Assembly (NCBI GenBank): GCA_949752795.1
Contig: OX457071.1
Location: 23,110,800 to 23,174,799, forward strand
From: Hyperoodon ampullatus
Lineage: Eukaryota; Chordata; Mammalia; Artiodactyla; Ziphiidae
DNA: 64,000 nucleotides
Reading direction: 5' to 3'
Shown here in pieces: positions 21,501 through 33,905 of the stretch. Every line of letters begins with the position of its first letter. Positions within the stretch are counted from its first letter, which is position 1. The notes under the pieces were generated by a model that saw nothing but the letters and a program-made list of their open reading frames with translations, did not search any database and was not told the origin of the DNA. The translations under genes were made by a program, and so were the position numbers.

Positions 21501-24500
21501 TTAAATTCCATATATATGTGTTAGCATACGGTATTTGTCTTTCTCTTTCTGACTTACTTCACTCTGTATGACAGACTCTAGGTCTATCCACCTCATTACA
21601 AATAGCTCAGTTTCGTTTCTTTTTATGGCTGAGTAATATTCCATTGTATATATGTGCCACATCTTCTTTATCCATTCATCTGATGATGGACACTTAGGTT
21701 GTTTCCAGCTCCGGGCTATTGTGAATAGAGCTGCAATGAACATTTTGGTACATGTCTCTTTTTGAATTATGGTTTTCTCAGGGTATATGCCTAGTAGTGG
21801 GATTGCTGGGTCATATGGTAGTTCTATTTGTAGTTTTTTAAGGAACCTCCATACTGTTCTCCATAGTGGCTGTACCAATTCACATTCCCACCAGCAGTGC
21901 AAGAGTGTTCCCTTTTCCCCACACCCTCTCCAGCATTTATTGTTTCTAGATTTCTTGATGATGGCCATTCTGACTGGTGTGAGATGATATCTCATTGTAG
22001 TTTTGATTTGCATTTCTCTAATGATTAATGATGTTGAGCATTCTTTCATGTGTTTGTTGGCAGTCTGTATATCTTCTTTGGAGAAATGCCTATTTAAGTC
22101 TTCTGCCCATTTTTGGATTGGGTTGTTTGTTTTTTTGCTATTGAGCTGCATGAGCTGTTTATAAATTTTGGAGATTAATCCTTTGTCAGTTGCTTCATTT
22201 GCAAATATTTTCTCCCATTCTGAGGGTTGTCTTTTGGTCTTGTTTATGGTTTCCTTTGCTGTGCAAAAGCTTTGAAGTTTCATTAGGTCCCATTTGTTTA
22301 TCTTTGTTTTTATTTCCATTTCTCTAGGAGGTGGGTCCAAAAGGATCTTGCTGTGATTTATGTCATAGAGTGTTCTACCTATGTTTTCCTCTAAGAGTTT
22401 GATAGTTTCTGGCCTTACATTTAGGTCTTTAATCCATTTTGAGTTTATTTTTGTGTATGGTGTTAGGGAATGATCTAATCTCATACTTTTACATGTCCCT
22501 GTCCAGTTTTCCCAGCACCACTTATTGAAGAGGCTGTCCTTTCTCCACTGTACATTCCTGCCTCCTTTATCAAAGATAAGTTGGCCATATGTGCGTGGGT
22601 TTATCTCTGGGCTTTCTATCCTGATCCACTGATCTATCTTTCTGTTTTTATGCCACTACCACACTGTCTTAATTACTGTAGCTTTGTAGTATAGTCTGAA
22701 GTCAGGCAGCCTGATTCCTCCAGCTCCGTTTTTCGTTCTCAAGATTGCTTTGGCTATTCGGGGTCTTTTGTTTTTCCAAACAAATTTTGCAATTTTTTGT
22801 TCTAGTTCTGTGAAAAATGCCAGTGGTAGTTTGATAGGGATTGCATTGAATCTGTAGATTGCTTTGGGTAGTAGAGTCATTTTCACAATATTGATTCTTC
22901 CAATCCAGGAGCATGGTATATCTCTCCATCTATTTATATCATCTTTAATTTCTTTCATCAGTGTCTTATAATTTTCTGCATACAGGTCTTTTGTCTCCTT
23001 AGGTAGGTTTATTCCTAGATATTTTATTCTTTTTGTTGCAATGGTAAATGGGAGTGTTTTCTTGATTTCATTTTCAGATTTTTCATCATTAGTGTACAGG
23101 AATGCCAGAGATTTCTGTGCATTAATTTTGTATCCTGATACTTTACCAAATTCATTGATTAGCTCTAGTAGTTTTTCGGTAGCATCTTTAGGATTCTCTA
23201 TGTATAGTATCATGTCATCTGCAAACAGTGACAGCTTTACTTCTTCTTTTCCAATTTGGATTCCTTTTATTTCCTTTTCTTCTCTGATTGCTGTGGCTAA
23301 AACTTCCAAAACTAGGTTGAATAAGAGTGGTGAGAGTGGGCAGCCTTGTCTTGTTCCTGATCTTAGTGGAAATGGTTTCAGTTTTTCACCATTGAGGACA
23401 ATGTTGGCTGTGGGTTTGTCATATATGGCCTTTATTATGTTGAGGAAAGTTCCCTCTATGCCTACTTTCTGCAGGGTTTTTATCATAAATGGGTGTTGAA
23501 TTTTGTCGAAAGCTTTCTCTGCATCTATTGAGATGATCATATGGTTTTTCTCCTTCAACTTGTTAATATGGTGTATCACATTGATTGATTTGCGTATATT
23601 GAAGAATCCTTGCATTCCTGGAATAAACCCCACTTGATCATGGTGTATGATCCTTTTAATGTGCTGTTGGATTCTGTTTGCTAGTATTTTGTTGAGGATT
23701 TTTGCATCTATGTTCATCAGTGATATTGGCCTGTAGTTTTCTTTCTTTGTGACATCCTTGCCTGGTTTTGGTATCAAGGTGATGGTGGCCTCGTAGAATG
23801 AGTTTGGGAGTGATCCTTCCTCTGATATTGTTTGGAAGAGTTTGAGAAGGATGGGTGTTAGCTCTTCTCTAAATGTTTGATAGAATTCGCCTGTGAAGCC
23901 ATCTGGTCCTGGACTTTTGTTTGTTGGAAGATTTTTAATCACAGTTTCAATTTCAGTGCTTGTGATTGGTCTATTCATATTTTCTATTTCTTCCTGAGTC
24001 AGTCTTGGTAGGTTGTGCATTTCTAAGAATTTGTCCATTTCTTCCAGGTTGTCCATTTTATTGGCATAGAGTTGCTTATAGTAATCTCTCATGATCTTTT
24101 GTATTTCTGCAGTGTCAGTTGTTACTTCTCCTTTTTCATTTCTAATTCTACTGATTTGAGTCTTCTCCCTTCTTTTCTTGATGAGTCTGGCTAATGGTTT
24201 GTCAATTTTGTTTATCTTCTCAAAGAACCAGCTTTTAGGTTGATCTTTGCTATCGTTTCCTTCATTTCTTTTTCATTTATTTCTGATCTGATCTTTATGA
24301 TTTCTTTCCTTCTGCTAACTTTGGGGGTTTTTTGTTCTTCTTTCTCTAATTGCTTTAGGTGCAGGGTCAGGTTGTTTACTCGAAATGTTTCCTGTTTCTT
24401 AAGGTGGGATTGTATTTCTATAAACTTCCCCCTTAGAACTGCTTTTGCTGCGTCCCATAGGTTTTGGGTCGTCGTGTCTCCATTGTCATTTGTTTCTAAG

Positions 24501-25315
24501 TATTTCTTAATTTCCTCTTTGATTTCTTCAGTGATCACTTCATTATTGAGTAGTGTATTGTTTAGCCTCCATGTGTTTGTATTTTTTACAGATCTTTTCC
24601 TGTAATTGATGTCTAGTCTCATAGCATTGTGGTCGGAAAAGATACTTGATACAATTTCAATTTTCTTAAATTTACCAAGGCTTGATTTGTGACCCAAGAT
24701 ATGATCTATCCTGGAGAATGTTCCATGAGCACTTGAGAAAAATGTGTATTCTGTTGTTTTTGGGTGGAATGTCCTATAAATATCAATTAAGTCCATCTTG
24801 TTTAATGTATCATTTAAAGCTTGTGTTTCCTTATTTATTTTCATTTTGGATGATCTGTCCATTGGTGAAAGTGGGGTGTTAAAGTCCCCTACTATGATTG
24901 TGTTACTGTCGATTTCCCCTTTTATGGCTGTTAGTATTTGCCTTATGTATTGAGGTGCTCCTATGTTGGGTGCATAAATATTTACAATTGTTATATCTTC
25001 TTCTTGGATCGATCCCTTTATCGTTATGTAGTGTCCTTCTTTGTCTCTTCTAATAGTCTTTATTTTAAAGTCTATTTTGTCTGATATAAGAATTGCTACT
25101 CCAGCTTTCTTTTGATTTCCATTTGCATGGAATATCTTTTTCCATCCCCTTACTTTCAATCTGTATGTGTCTCTAGGTCTGAAGTGGGTCTCTTGTAGAC
25201 AGCATATAGATGGGTCTTGTTTTTGTATCCATTCAGCCACTCTGTGTCTTTTGGTGGGAGCATTTAGTCCATTTACATTTAAGGTAATTATTGATATGTA
25301 TGTTCCTATTCCCAT
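21501..25315 (-). pseudogene. ORF2: L1-B ORF2, disrupted by frameshift and amber codon
   Basis: The counterpart of the L1-A 1272-aa ORF2. From the start at 25315 the frame runs 367 codons and ends at 24212. It matches L1-A through KETIAKIN and then goes out of frame because 4 nt are missing near 24238, at the codon-360 equivalent. The endonuclease domain (residues 1-239) is complete before the lesion. The original frame resumes and is open from about 24236 to 22656, including the RT FADD region. It meets TAG at 22658-22656, where L1-A has Tyr888 (TAC). It then continues in the same frame to the normal stop at 21501, with the CX3CX7HX4C motif present. Only a handful of other residues differ, such as Ser/Thr and Ser/Pro changes near the start of the RT domain. 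These are two recent lesions in an otherwise fresh copy. Confidence 0.93.
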
Positions 25316-25373
25316 TTCCTTAATGGCTTTGGGTTCGTTATTGTAGGTGTAGTCCTTCTGTTGTGTTTCTTGC

Positions 25374-26288
25374 CTAGAGAAGTTCCTTTAGCATTTGTTG
25401 TAAAGCTGGTTTGGTGGTGCTGAACTCTCTCAGCTTTTGCTTGTCTGTAAAGGTTTTAATTTCTCCATCAAATCTGAATGAGATCCTTGCTGGGTAGAGT
25501 AATCTTGGTTGCAGGTTTCTCTCCTTCATCACTTTAATTATGTCCTGCCACTCCCTTCTGGCTTGTAGAGTTTCTGCTGAGAGATCAGCTGTTAACCTGA
25601 TGGGGATTCCCTTGTGTGTTATTTGTTGTTTTTCCCTTGCTGCTTTTAATATGATTTCTTTGTGTTTAATTTTTGACAGTTTGATTAATATGTGTCTTGG
25701 CGTATTTCTTCTTGGATTTATTCTGTATGGGACTCTCTGTGCCTCCTGGACTTGATTAACTATTTCCTTTCCCATATTAGGGAAGTTTTCAACTATAATC
25801 TCTTCAAATATTTTCTCAGTCCCTTTCTTTTTCTCTTCTTCTTCTGGAACCCCTATAATTCGAATGTTGGTGCGTTTAATGTTGTCCCAGAGGTCTCTGA
25901 GACTGTCCTCTGTTCTTTTCATTCTTTTTTCTTTATTTTTCTCTGCATCAGTTATTTCCACTATTTTATCTTCCACCTCACTTATCCGTTCTTCTGCCTC
26001 AGTTATTCTGCTATTGATCCCATCTAGAGTATTTTTCATTTCATTTATTGTGTTTTTAATCGATGCTTGATTCATCTTTAGTTCTTCTAGGTCCTTGTTA
26101 ACTGTTTCTTGCATATTGTCTATTCTATTTCCAAGATTTTGGATCTGGGAAATAGAATCTTGGATCAGCTTTACTATCATTATTCTGAATTCTTTTTCAG
26201 GTAGACTGCCTATTACCTCTTCATTTGTTAGGTCTGGTAGGTTTTTATCTTGCTCCTTCACCTGCTGTGTGTTTTTCTGCTTTCTCAT
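25374..26288 (-). CDS. ORF1: L1-B ORF1p, RNA-binding chaperone (intact)
   Basis: A 304-aa ORF1 protein that differs from the L1-A protein only at residue 86 (Asn here, Ile there) as far as I can see. The domain order is the same: basic N-terminus, coiled coil at about 35-135, RRM with NIRIIGV at 141-147, AREK at 217-220, and the C-terminal domain with ARREW and LLYPARISF. It is followed by the 58-nt linker and the broken ORF2 on the same strand. If transcribed, it could supply ORF1p to other L1 RNPs in the cell, though L1 proteins act mainly in cis. Expression is not shown by the sequence. Confidence 0.93.
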   Translation of the reverse strand: MRKQKNTQQVKEQDKNLPDLTNEEVIGSLPEKEFRIMIVKLIQDSISQIQNLGNRIDNMQETVNKDLEELKMNQASIKNTINEMKNTLDGINSRITEAEERISEVEDKIVEITDAEKNKEKRMKRTEDSLRDLWDNIKRTNIRIIGVPEEEEKKKGTEKIFEEIIVENFPNMGKEIVNQVQEAQRVPYRINPRRNTPRHILIKLSKIKHKEIILKAAREKQQITHKGIPIRLTADLSAETLQARREWQDIIKVMKERNLQPRLLYPARISFRFDGEIKTFTDKQKLREFSTTKPALQQMLKELL

Positions 26289-26798
26289 TTTGCTTATGTT
26301 ACTATGTTTGGGGTCTCCTTTTTGCAGGCTGCAGATTCGTAGTTCCCGTTGTTTTTGGTGTCTGTCCCCCGTGGCTAAGGTTGTTTCAGTAGGTTGTGTA
26401 GGCTTCCTGGTGGGGGGGACTAATGCCTGTGTTCTGGTGGTTGAAGCTCGATCTTGTCTTTCTGGTGGACAGGTCCACGTCTGGTGGTGTGTTTTGGGGT
26501 GCCTGTGGCCTTATTATGTTTTTAGGTATCCTCTCTGCTAATGGGTGGGGTTGTGTTCCTGCCTTGCTAGTTGCTTGGCATAGGGTGACCAGCACTGTAG
26601 CTTGCTGGTCGTTGACTGAAGCTGGGTGCTGGTGTTGAGATGGAGATCCCTGGGAGATTTTCGCTGCTTGATATTATGTGGAGCTGGGAGGTCTCTTGTG
26701 GACCCGTGTCCTGAAGTTGGCTCTCCCCCTTCAGAGGCACAGCACTAACTCCTGGCTGCAGCACCAAGAGCCTTTCATCCACCCGGCTCAGAATAACA

Positions 26799-27174
26799 GT
26801 GAGAAAAAGTAGAAAGAAATAATTAGTAGAAGAAAGAAAGAGAGATTGAAAGAAAGGAAGAAGGGAAGTAAGGAAGGAAGGAAGGAAGAAAGAAAGAAAG
26901 GAGGGAGGGAGGAAGGATGGAAAGAAAGGAAAGAAAGGAGGGAGGGAGGGAGGAATGAAAGCAAAAGGAAGAGTGAATGGAAGAAGAGAGGGAGGGAGGG
27001 AGGAAGGAAAGAAAGAAAGAAAGACAGGAGGGAGGGAGGGAGGAAGGAAAGAAAAAGAAAGTGGAAAGAAGAAGGGTGGGAGGGAGGGAGGGATGGAGGA
27101 AAGAAAAAGAAAGAAGGAAAGGAGGAGCGGAGGGAGGGAGGGAGGAAGGGAAGGGAGGAAAAAAAGAAAGAGCA
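26799..27174 (-). repeat. Polypurine tract on + strand (polypyrimidine in L1-B 5' UTR)
   Basis: The counterpart of the L1-A tract at 8901-9275. It differs by small unit-length indels, including a 1-nt gain and a 4-nt loss that together keep the long accidental frame open. It is element-encoded, not a local microsatellite birth. Confidence 0.9.
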
Positions 27175-27339
27175 GGTAAAGTAAAATAGAATAAAGTATG
27201 AAATATAGTAGCGTTATTAACATTAAAAAGTAATTATTGAAAAAAAACACGGACCGAAAGAACCCTGGGACATATGGTGGAAGCAAAGCTATACAGAGAG
27301 AATCTTACACAGAAGATTACACATACACATTCACAAAAA

Positions 27340-27565
27340 GAGAGCAGGGGGAAAAATCAAAAATCTTGCTCTCCAAGTCCACCTCCTCGATTTGGGATAA
27401 TTCGTTGTAAAAAGAGGAAAAGGGCGAAAAGTCTGAAATCTTGCTAAGTCCACCTCCTTAATTTGAGATAATTCGTTGTAAAAAGAGGGAAAAAAAAGGG
27501 GGGAAAGTCTTAAATCTTGTCCTCAAGGTCCACTTCCTCAATTTGGGATGATTCGCTGTCCATTC
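27340..27565 (-). repeat. Tandem units in L1-B 5' UTR
   Basis: The same three ~60-80-bp units as in L1-A at 8531-8745, plus a 16-nt stretch at about 27545-27560 that L1-A lacks. That stretch is the end of a further upstream unit (a 'gcgaatcatccc' block). L1-A therefore probably lost these 16 nt. Confidence 0.75.
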
Positions 27566-28442
27566 ATGCACTCCACAGACGCAGGGCACATCAAATGGAC
27601 CGTGGAGCTTTAATCCGCTGCCTCGGAGGCTGCACAGAGAGATTTCCCTGTCTCCGCTCTCACAACTCCCGGGTCTCAGCCTTGGACCTGGCCCCGCCTC
27701 TGCGCGTAGGTCGCCGGAGGGCGTCCGTTCTTCGCTCAGACAGGACGGGTTTAAAGGAGCCGCTGATTCGGGGGCTCTGGCTCACTCAGGCAGAGGGGAG
27801 GGAGGGGAATGCCCTCTCCTCGCGCACCAGGCAACAAAAGGGAAAAAAGTCTCTTGCCTCTCCGGTAGCTCCAGACCCTTTCCCCGGACTCCCTCCGGGC
27901 TAGCACTAACCCCTTCAGGCTCTCTTCCTGCCGCCAGCCCCAGTCCTCTCCCTGCGCTCCGACTGAAAGCCGATACCCGAGCCTCAGCTCCCAGCCCCGC
28001 CCGCCCCGGTGGCCGAGCAGACAAGCCTCTCGGGCTGGTGTGTGCCTGAGGGCACCGATCCTCTGTGCCAAAATCTCTCTGCTTTGCCCTCCACACCCCT
28101 GTTGCTGTGCTCTCCTCCGCTACTCCGAAGCTTTCCCCCTCCGCCACCTGCAGTCTCCGCCCTCGAAGGGGCTTGTAGTGTGTAGAAACCTTCCCTCCTT
28201 CACGGCTCCCTCCCACTGGTGCAGGTCCCGTCCATATCCTATTGTCTCTGTTTATTCTTTTTTTCTTTTGACCTACCCAGGTATGTGGGGAGTTTCTTGC
28301 CTTTTGGGGGGTCTGAGGTCTTCTGTCAGCGTTCAGTAGGTGTTCTGTTGGAGTTGTTCCACGTGTAGATGAATTTCTGATGTATCTGTGGGGAGGAAGG
28401 TGATCTCCGCGTCTTACTCTTCCGCCATCTTCCTCCGGCTCC
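27560..28442 (-). promoter_or_regulatory. L1-B internal promoter region, CpG-rich 5' UTR
   Basis: The counterpart of 7650 to about 8530. The YY1-type motif is CCGCCATCTT on the + strand at 28422-28431, 12 bases from the element's 5' end. It is CpG-rich with little CpG decay, consistent with youth. Transcription would run leftward, toward L1-A. Confidence 0.75.
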
Positions 28443-28455
28443 TCTTCAAATCTTT
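28443..28455. repeat. L1-B target-site duplication, right copy
   Basis: An exact copy of 21130-21142, directly outside the L1-B 5' end. Confidence 0.9.
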
Positions 28456-28629
28456 GAGTCATGGTTATTTAATGCTCATGTCTGGTAACCCCAATATTTG
28501 CACCTTCTGTGCTTTTTAGTTTTATGCTACTTTGTAGTTTGTTTGGTCATTTCTTTTTTCATATTTACTTGTTTTTCTCTGAGGGCCAGACATTTGATAT
28601 GAAAATCTGTAGTGATAATTTTAATGCTA

Positions 28630-28860
28630 GTGTGCTCTCTGTTGTTGTTGTTGTTGTTGCTGTTGTTGCTGTTGTCTGGCTCCTTCTTTTGGTTCTTCTG
28701 GTTCTTGTGATTCTTCTGCTTCTGCTTCTCCTGCTGTTCTTCTGCCTCCTCTTCCTTCTTACCTTTGTTTTCCTTATTTTTCTTCTTCTCCTTCTTCAGC
28801 TTCTTCTTCATCTGTGTCTTCTGCTACTTCCTGTCTGGCTTCCCCCTGCCCCTTTTTTTT
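28630..28860. repeat. Low-complexity TTG/TTC-rich tract
   Basis: Imperfect trinucleotide repeats (TTG then TTC/CTT with TCC) over about 230 bp. It yields long but purely compositional open frames (leucine/phenylalanine-rich on +, lysine/glutamate/asparagine-rich on -). Probably a decayed microsatellite. Confidence 0.8.
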
Positions 28861-31800
28861 AAGAACTCGATTACTCCTTAACAAAACTAGTTCCCTGATG
28901 ATTGAAGTGAAATTTCTCTCTAATCATATTTTAAAATTTCATTTTCTCCACTTAGTTTTTATTGCTCTTCTCTTTTACATCTTCATGTCTCTCAAGGTCT
29001 TCCCATAGTTGTGTTCTTCCTTGTCCTTCTTGAGATGGTCTTGGAGGATTTTTTTTTCCTTCAACTTCCACTTAAATCAGTTTTCTCACTTCAATTCTCC
29101 TTTTGTCTCACTAATTCTTCTCTGTATTTATGTAGTTCTACTTTGTGATCTTCCTTCATGGAGAAAATTACATAATTAACTTTTTTGAATAAATAATATT
29201 TCTATTTCAACAAAATTCAAATATTTTGTGGCGATATTTCAACAATTTTCTTCTGTATCTTTCTGCTTTCTTGGTATGATTCTTTTCTATATTTCCTTAT
29301 AGTACTATTGTATCTATATGTCCTAATTTATTTTATTTTATTTATTTGTTATTAATTAGTGAATAAAATAGATTTTTCCAGAGTATCTATTTGAAGGCAG
29401 TTTGAGACAATTATAAAAAGAAAGAGCCAGAGCAGCCTTTCAGTGTCAATAAATGATAGGTATATTTTTTTCCACATTACAGACTTAACCAGATTGGTTT
29501 TTCTGAGTGCCCTGTCTGGGTCATTCTTTTATAAACTTGTACCCTCTGTTCTGACCAAGTATGTCCTAGGGAAGTTCTGACAGAGTTCAAGCTCATGTCA
29601 CTTTTTAACTTATTTCAAAAACAGGAAGTTCTTCTTAATCATTTCATGACAATCTTTTACCTTCATAAAGTACATTTTGCTAGTCCTTTTTAAAATTCCT
29701 ACCTTTGGACTCTTTTGACACTCTATCACATTTTCTCTACTTCTTCTTCTTAGATTCTACCCGATCTTAGCTCTTTTCAGTAACTTTTACTAAAAATTGG
29801 AGTCTTTGATTCTGTCTTCTAGTTCTACTGCAAATGAAATCTGAACTTTTTCTTTTCTTTTGTCATTCTTCTTGTTGCTTTTGTGAAGGTAAAATATGGT
29901 GACTGAAAGGTCATATTCAAATCAGAAATTCTGTTAATAAATCATGTTATAGTTTTAAGGATTCATTTTTGAAGTTAAATCCATAATTCAAAGTATAAAA
30001 CAAAACATTTTAATTTAAAACTAGGTTTTGAATCAGAGGCAATGTAACTTGACAAATTGTTTATAATTTATACATTTTGTGCCCCGAAGATACCAAATTT
30101 TTGTAATTTGATTCTTTCAGGATGTGTGTAAGAGACACACTTAGGCTCTGTAACTTGAGTGATATTTATTTTGAGGCTTTTCAGGGGGATAATGAGATGA
30201 AGAAAACTGTCTCTCCAACACAAACTTAAGGCATCCTGGATAACTAGATTTCTCTTTACAATATCTCATCAATAATCTGCCATAATTGGGAATTTGTTTA
30301 CTCATGGTTCTGCTTGTCTCCTCCATGATTCAACTACTAATGCCTTCTTTAATCTCAATTTTACCTTGCAACGTCTGACTGTTAAGAAATTTCTCTACAA
30401 TCTCTCACTGTCATCCATCCCTCTTCACGTCTCCCAGCTTCATCAACATTCAGATGCCTGGATCTCTTGCTCTCTACTCTCACTAAAATTCTCCCAAAGC
30501 TGCTTTCGTCACTAATTTCATTCAAATACCACCATTACCCATTGAGAGACAATGTAGGCATTTTTGACCTCGATTTACAGAAAACCAAACAAAAAAAAAA
30601 CATGATCACAACTCTAGAATGTAGTAGGCTGAAATTGAACTCCGACGTTGTGAACTTTAGCTTCGAGATCTTTAAACGTGTACGCTTTACACTCCTGTAC
30701 CATCTATATTATAATGTAAATTTCATGCAGTTTTCAAAACTTAAGAGTATTTTGTAAAAATGTAAGTTATTTTCATGCTTATACTATAAGGATGTAAGAT
30801 CACAAAGAACAAGTCAGACGTGCAAAAAATGTAGCATTCTTCATCTTCTTTAATTTTTAAAAGAGTTCGCAATTCATTCAGCTGTAAGGAGTATTTAATC
30901 CTGACAAATAAAAGTACAATTCAGCCAAAACTTAAAAAAAAAAAATCTGCCTTCAAAGATTAGAGAGAATGATGATTCACACTTGGATTAAGTTGGTTTT
31001 GCTCTGACTTATTACAAATTGGGTGACAAGCAGTTCAAAGATGTATAAAAAAAGTATATAAACAATAGAATGTACAGAGGTTGTGGTTGTCTTCCTAGGT
31101 TTTTTTTTTTTTTTTTTTTTAATCATCAGTGCAGTTCATTGGGAGCAAACAAACCCAAGATGAGAAAGGATGATGCTAGAAACTCACTGCCTTTTCTGAC
31201 ATTAAGCTGGGGTAGGGGCACATAAATCCTCAAGGATCTACCTGTGGTTATGCAGATCCAATACTGTAGGACAGCTATATTTTTCTGGGTTCAATTTCTT
31301 ATGCATTATCAAATATACAGCAGGTGTGGACAAGACTTATCATAAGCATCCCTATCTCTGTCAAATCAATAGGATCTCTTTAAGGTAAGTTCAGTCTAAT
31401 AGAGAATCTAATGTAGAGTCTTTAAGAGAATTTTCCCCTTGATATAGTTTGTGTATAAAAGATATTTATATATCTTCATAATAATAATTTTGAGAGGAAG
31501 GAATATTCCTATTCACATTTTTTTCTCCAGGGCCCTTCTGATCATAACATATCTTGTCATTCTTGCTTCTATGAACTTTATGCTATGTCTTAATTGAATC
31601 TGCTGGTGATAATTACAGGTTCCATCTAACTTTTGGATATGCACTGGTACCTGCTGTTCTTTCAGCCAGAGTTCTTGATGATGAGGTTCCACTTTCTGTG
31701 GCCTCCATTATGATTCCAAGCTTATTCATCTCCCCTCTTAGCTTCTCTGATACCCCCTGGGGTCACATGTTAGTTTCTGGCACAACAGCATAGGTTCTAT

Positions 31801-32129
31801 ATTCAGTAGAAATCTCTCTCCTTTAGTGTCATTCTGTTGCCCTTAGGCAGGATGTTAGGGTAAAAGAAGCACTAGCTGCTAAACCTACCTGGGTGTTTCA
31901 AAACGTGCTCTTTTCTTTATCTTTCCCTAACTTCATTTTTCCTTTGCTCTCATCTCACCAGAAGGGGTGGTATGTTGGCTTTTTATGAGGGGATACATTG
32001 CTTATTTCATACTCTAGGTTTTTCCTACCTTTTGCCGACTATGAAATTATATGATCCAAATTGATCAAGTGTGTCTCTAATTATGCAAAAGGAGCTATTG
32101 GAATTTAGAAAATCTATTTTCTCCTGTTT
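28861..32129. other. Unique-looking AT-rich DNA, no gene seen
   Basis: No supported exon. A T-run lies at 31101-31121. Some blocks may be very old repeats, but I could not recognise them. Confidence 0.45.
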
Positions 32130-32640
32130 CAGTTATCTGAGTTATCTGTTATGTTCCTGCGTAACAATCCACCCCAAAATTTAGAGGGCTAAAACAAGAA
32201 CCATTTATTATTTATGAATAATTTTGTAGGTTAATTGGGCCCAGTTGGGTAATTCTTCTGCTACATGTGATGTCTAATGAGGCTGCATGCATCCTAAGGC
32301 TCAGGTGTGCTGGAATGTTCAAGATGACTTCTGCACACAGCTGGCAGGAGATGCTAGCCATTGGCTTGGAAATGAGCTAGGGAAGTTGACCAGAGACCCT
32401 TGTTCTCCCTGTGATATCCCAATGTAGTCTGAGCTTCTCTTAGCTTGGAAGGGGGACTCCAAGCTTTCAAAAGTGGAAGCTGATGATTTCTTAAGGCCTA
32501 GCCTCAAAGCTTAAGCAATATCTCTTTTGCCAAATTCTGTTAGTCAAAGCAAATCACAGGCCCAGCCCAGATTCAAGGGGAGTGAAATATACTCTACCTC
32601 TTGATGGGAGAAATAGCAAATAATTTGTTTCTATCTTTAA
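32130..32640 (+). mobile_element. Ancient dispersed mammalian repeat (family not named)
   Basis: Contains a series of blocks I recognise from many mammalian loci: 'gcgtaacaatccaccccaaaa' near 32159, 'cttaaggcctagcctcaaa' near 32490, 'agtcaaagcaaatcacaggcc' and 'agattcaaggggagtg'. The order and spacing are preserved over about 500 bp. It is non-coding and strongly diverged. Confidence 0.5.
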
Positions 32641-33539
32641 TTCTCAAATCCCTCTTAATAAACCCTAATTCCAAAGACTATTGTATCACTGTGGACCACC
32701 CGCAAATCTAATTTGATAGTCAACACTGAGCAATACATTTTTTGCTCAAATCTTTTTTTGAGATGTTCTAACTTTTTAATTCACTGTGTTTGTATCAAGA
32801 TTTATGAGTAATAAAACATGTCTGTTTAATCTTCAAACATATTATCCAATCAGAAATAATTTAATTAAAATTATGATTACACTTTTGAGACCAAAAAGCT
32901 GACCCTGTTAAAATTAAATTAGAAGAGCTACAGTTATTCTGGGACTTTCTAAAACTGGTAATTTCCTATCAGCATTAAAGGTTGTTTGTGATGAAGTTCC
33001 ACTGATAATCAGGCATAATAGTTTAGGATGTTCCTGCTAATTTCACACTCAATAGAAAATTGTGTAAGCAAGAAGGACCAACATATTTCCCACCTGTCCT
33101 TTGGAAACATTCAGGGAAGGTCTCATAAAATCCTCATCATCAGAAGGACAGAAGTGGAAAAGGAATGTAATTATTGTATTCAAAATCATAATTGAGAATA
33201 TTTGCTGATACTAATAGTGAATTGATAAACATTTATATTTCTTTTAATAAATGACAATTAACTTTAGGAAATATGCGTGATTATTAATAAAGGTATACTA
33301 AGACATAAATCTCTTTAATATAGGTGTGATTATCATGACTGTAGTATTAATATGGAGGCCTTTTTGGCTGCGACTACTCTCAGAACTATTTACTGTGTCA
33401 CTTTTATACCTATACTACTTCAGATTTACATGAACATTAAGCGCTCTGGAAAATTCTTAAAAAAAATTATTACCCTTCTCTAAAATTCTCAAATTAATTT
33501 CCTAGGCCCCTATTTATTCTATAATTTCAAATATTTTAT
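32641..33539. other. Unique AT-rich DNA, no gene seen
   Basis: No recognisable repeat or coding sequence. Confidence 0.45.
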
Positions 33540-33905
33540 GGGAACGAAGTTATACAGTGTGTAACCTTTTAAAATGGACATTTTTTTATTTAGTGTATAT
33601 CTCTGTAGAGTCATCCTTGTTGGTGCACATATCAGTAACTAGTTACCTCTTCAATACTGAACAGTATTCCATGGTCTAGATGTACCACAGTTTGCTTAGC
33701 CACTTACTTGTTGAAAGACAACAGGACAGATTCTATTTTTTGCCTTTAATGAATAAGACTGCTCTGAATATTCATGTACAGGTATTTGTGTGAACTTAAG
33801 TTTTTATTTTTCTGGGATAAACACCCAAGAATGAAATGGCTGTGTCATGTGGTAGTTGCACGTTCATCTTTTTAAGAAACTGCTAAGCTGTTTTCTGCAA
33901 CTGGA
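33540..33905 (-). mobile_element. Old L1 ORF2 3' end, antisense
   Basis: 'Agtattccatggtctagatg', 'aataagactgctctgaatattc' and 'gtgtcatgtggtagttgc' are the diverged antisense equivalents of the L1 ORF2 C-terminal coding region (compare 21628-21850 in L1-B). No frame is retained. Confidence 0.75.

Larger units (their letters stand above)
21143..28442 (-). mobile_element. L1: Full-length young LINE-1 (L1-B), ORF2 broken
   Basis: A complete L1 on the minus strand: 5' end at 28442, A-tail at 21143-21178. It starts with the same GGAGCCGGAGG as L1-A and is nearly identical to it throughout. Perfect 13-bp TSDs flank it. ORF1 (26288-25374) is open. ORF2 (25315-21501) carries a 4-nt deletion at about 24238 and an amber codon at 22658-22656. 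The copy therefore cannot encode a full ORF2p and should not be autonomous, although its transcript could act in trans or as a template. It lies tail-to-tail with L1-A. Confidence 0.95.

Noticed and set aside
7650..28442. Segmental inverted duplication explanation for the L1 pair
   Set aside because: The TSDs differ (aagaatatactact versus tcttcaaatcttt) and the flanking DNA is unrelated, so two separate insertions fit better.
28509..28862. 117-codon Leu/Val/Phe-rich frame and its Lys/Glu-rich antisense partner
   Set aside because: Overlies the TTG/TTC low-complexity tract. No exon context or similarity to a known protein.
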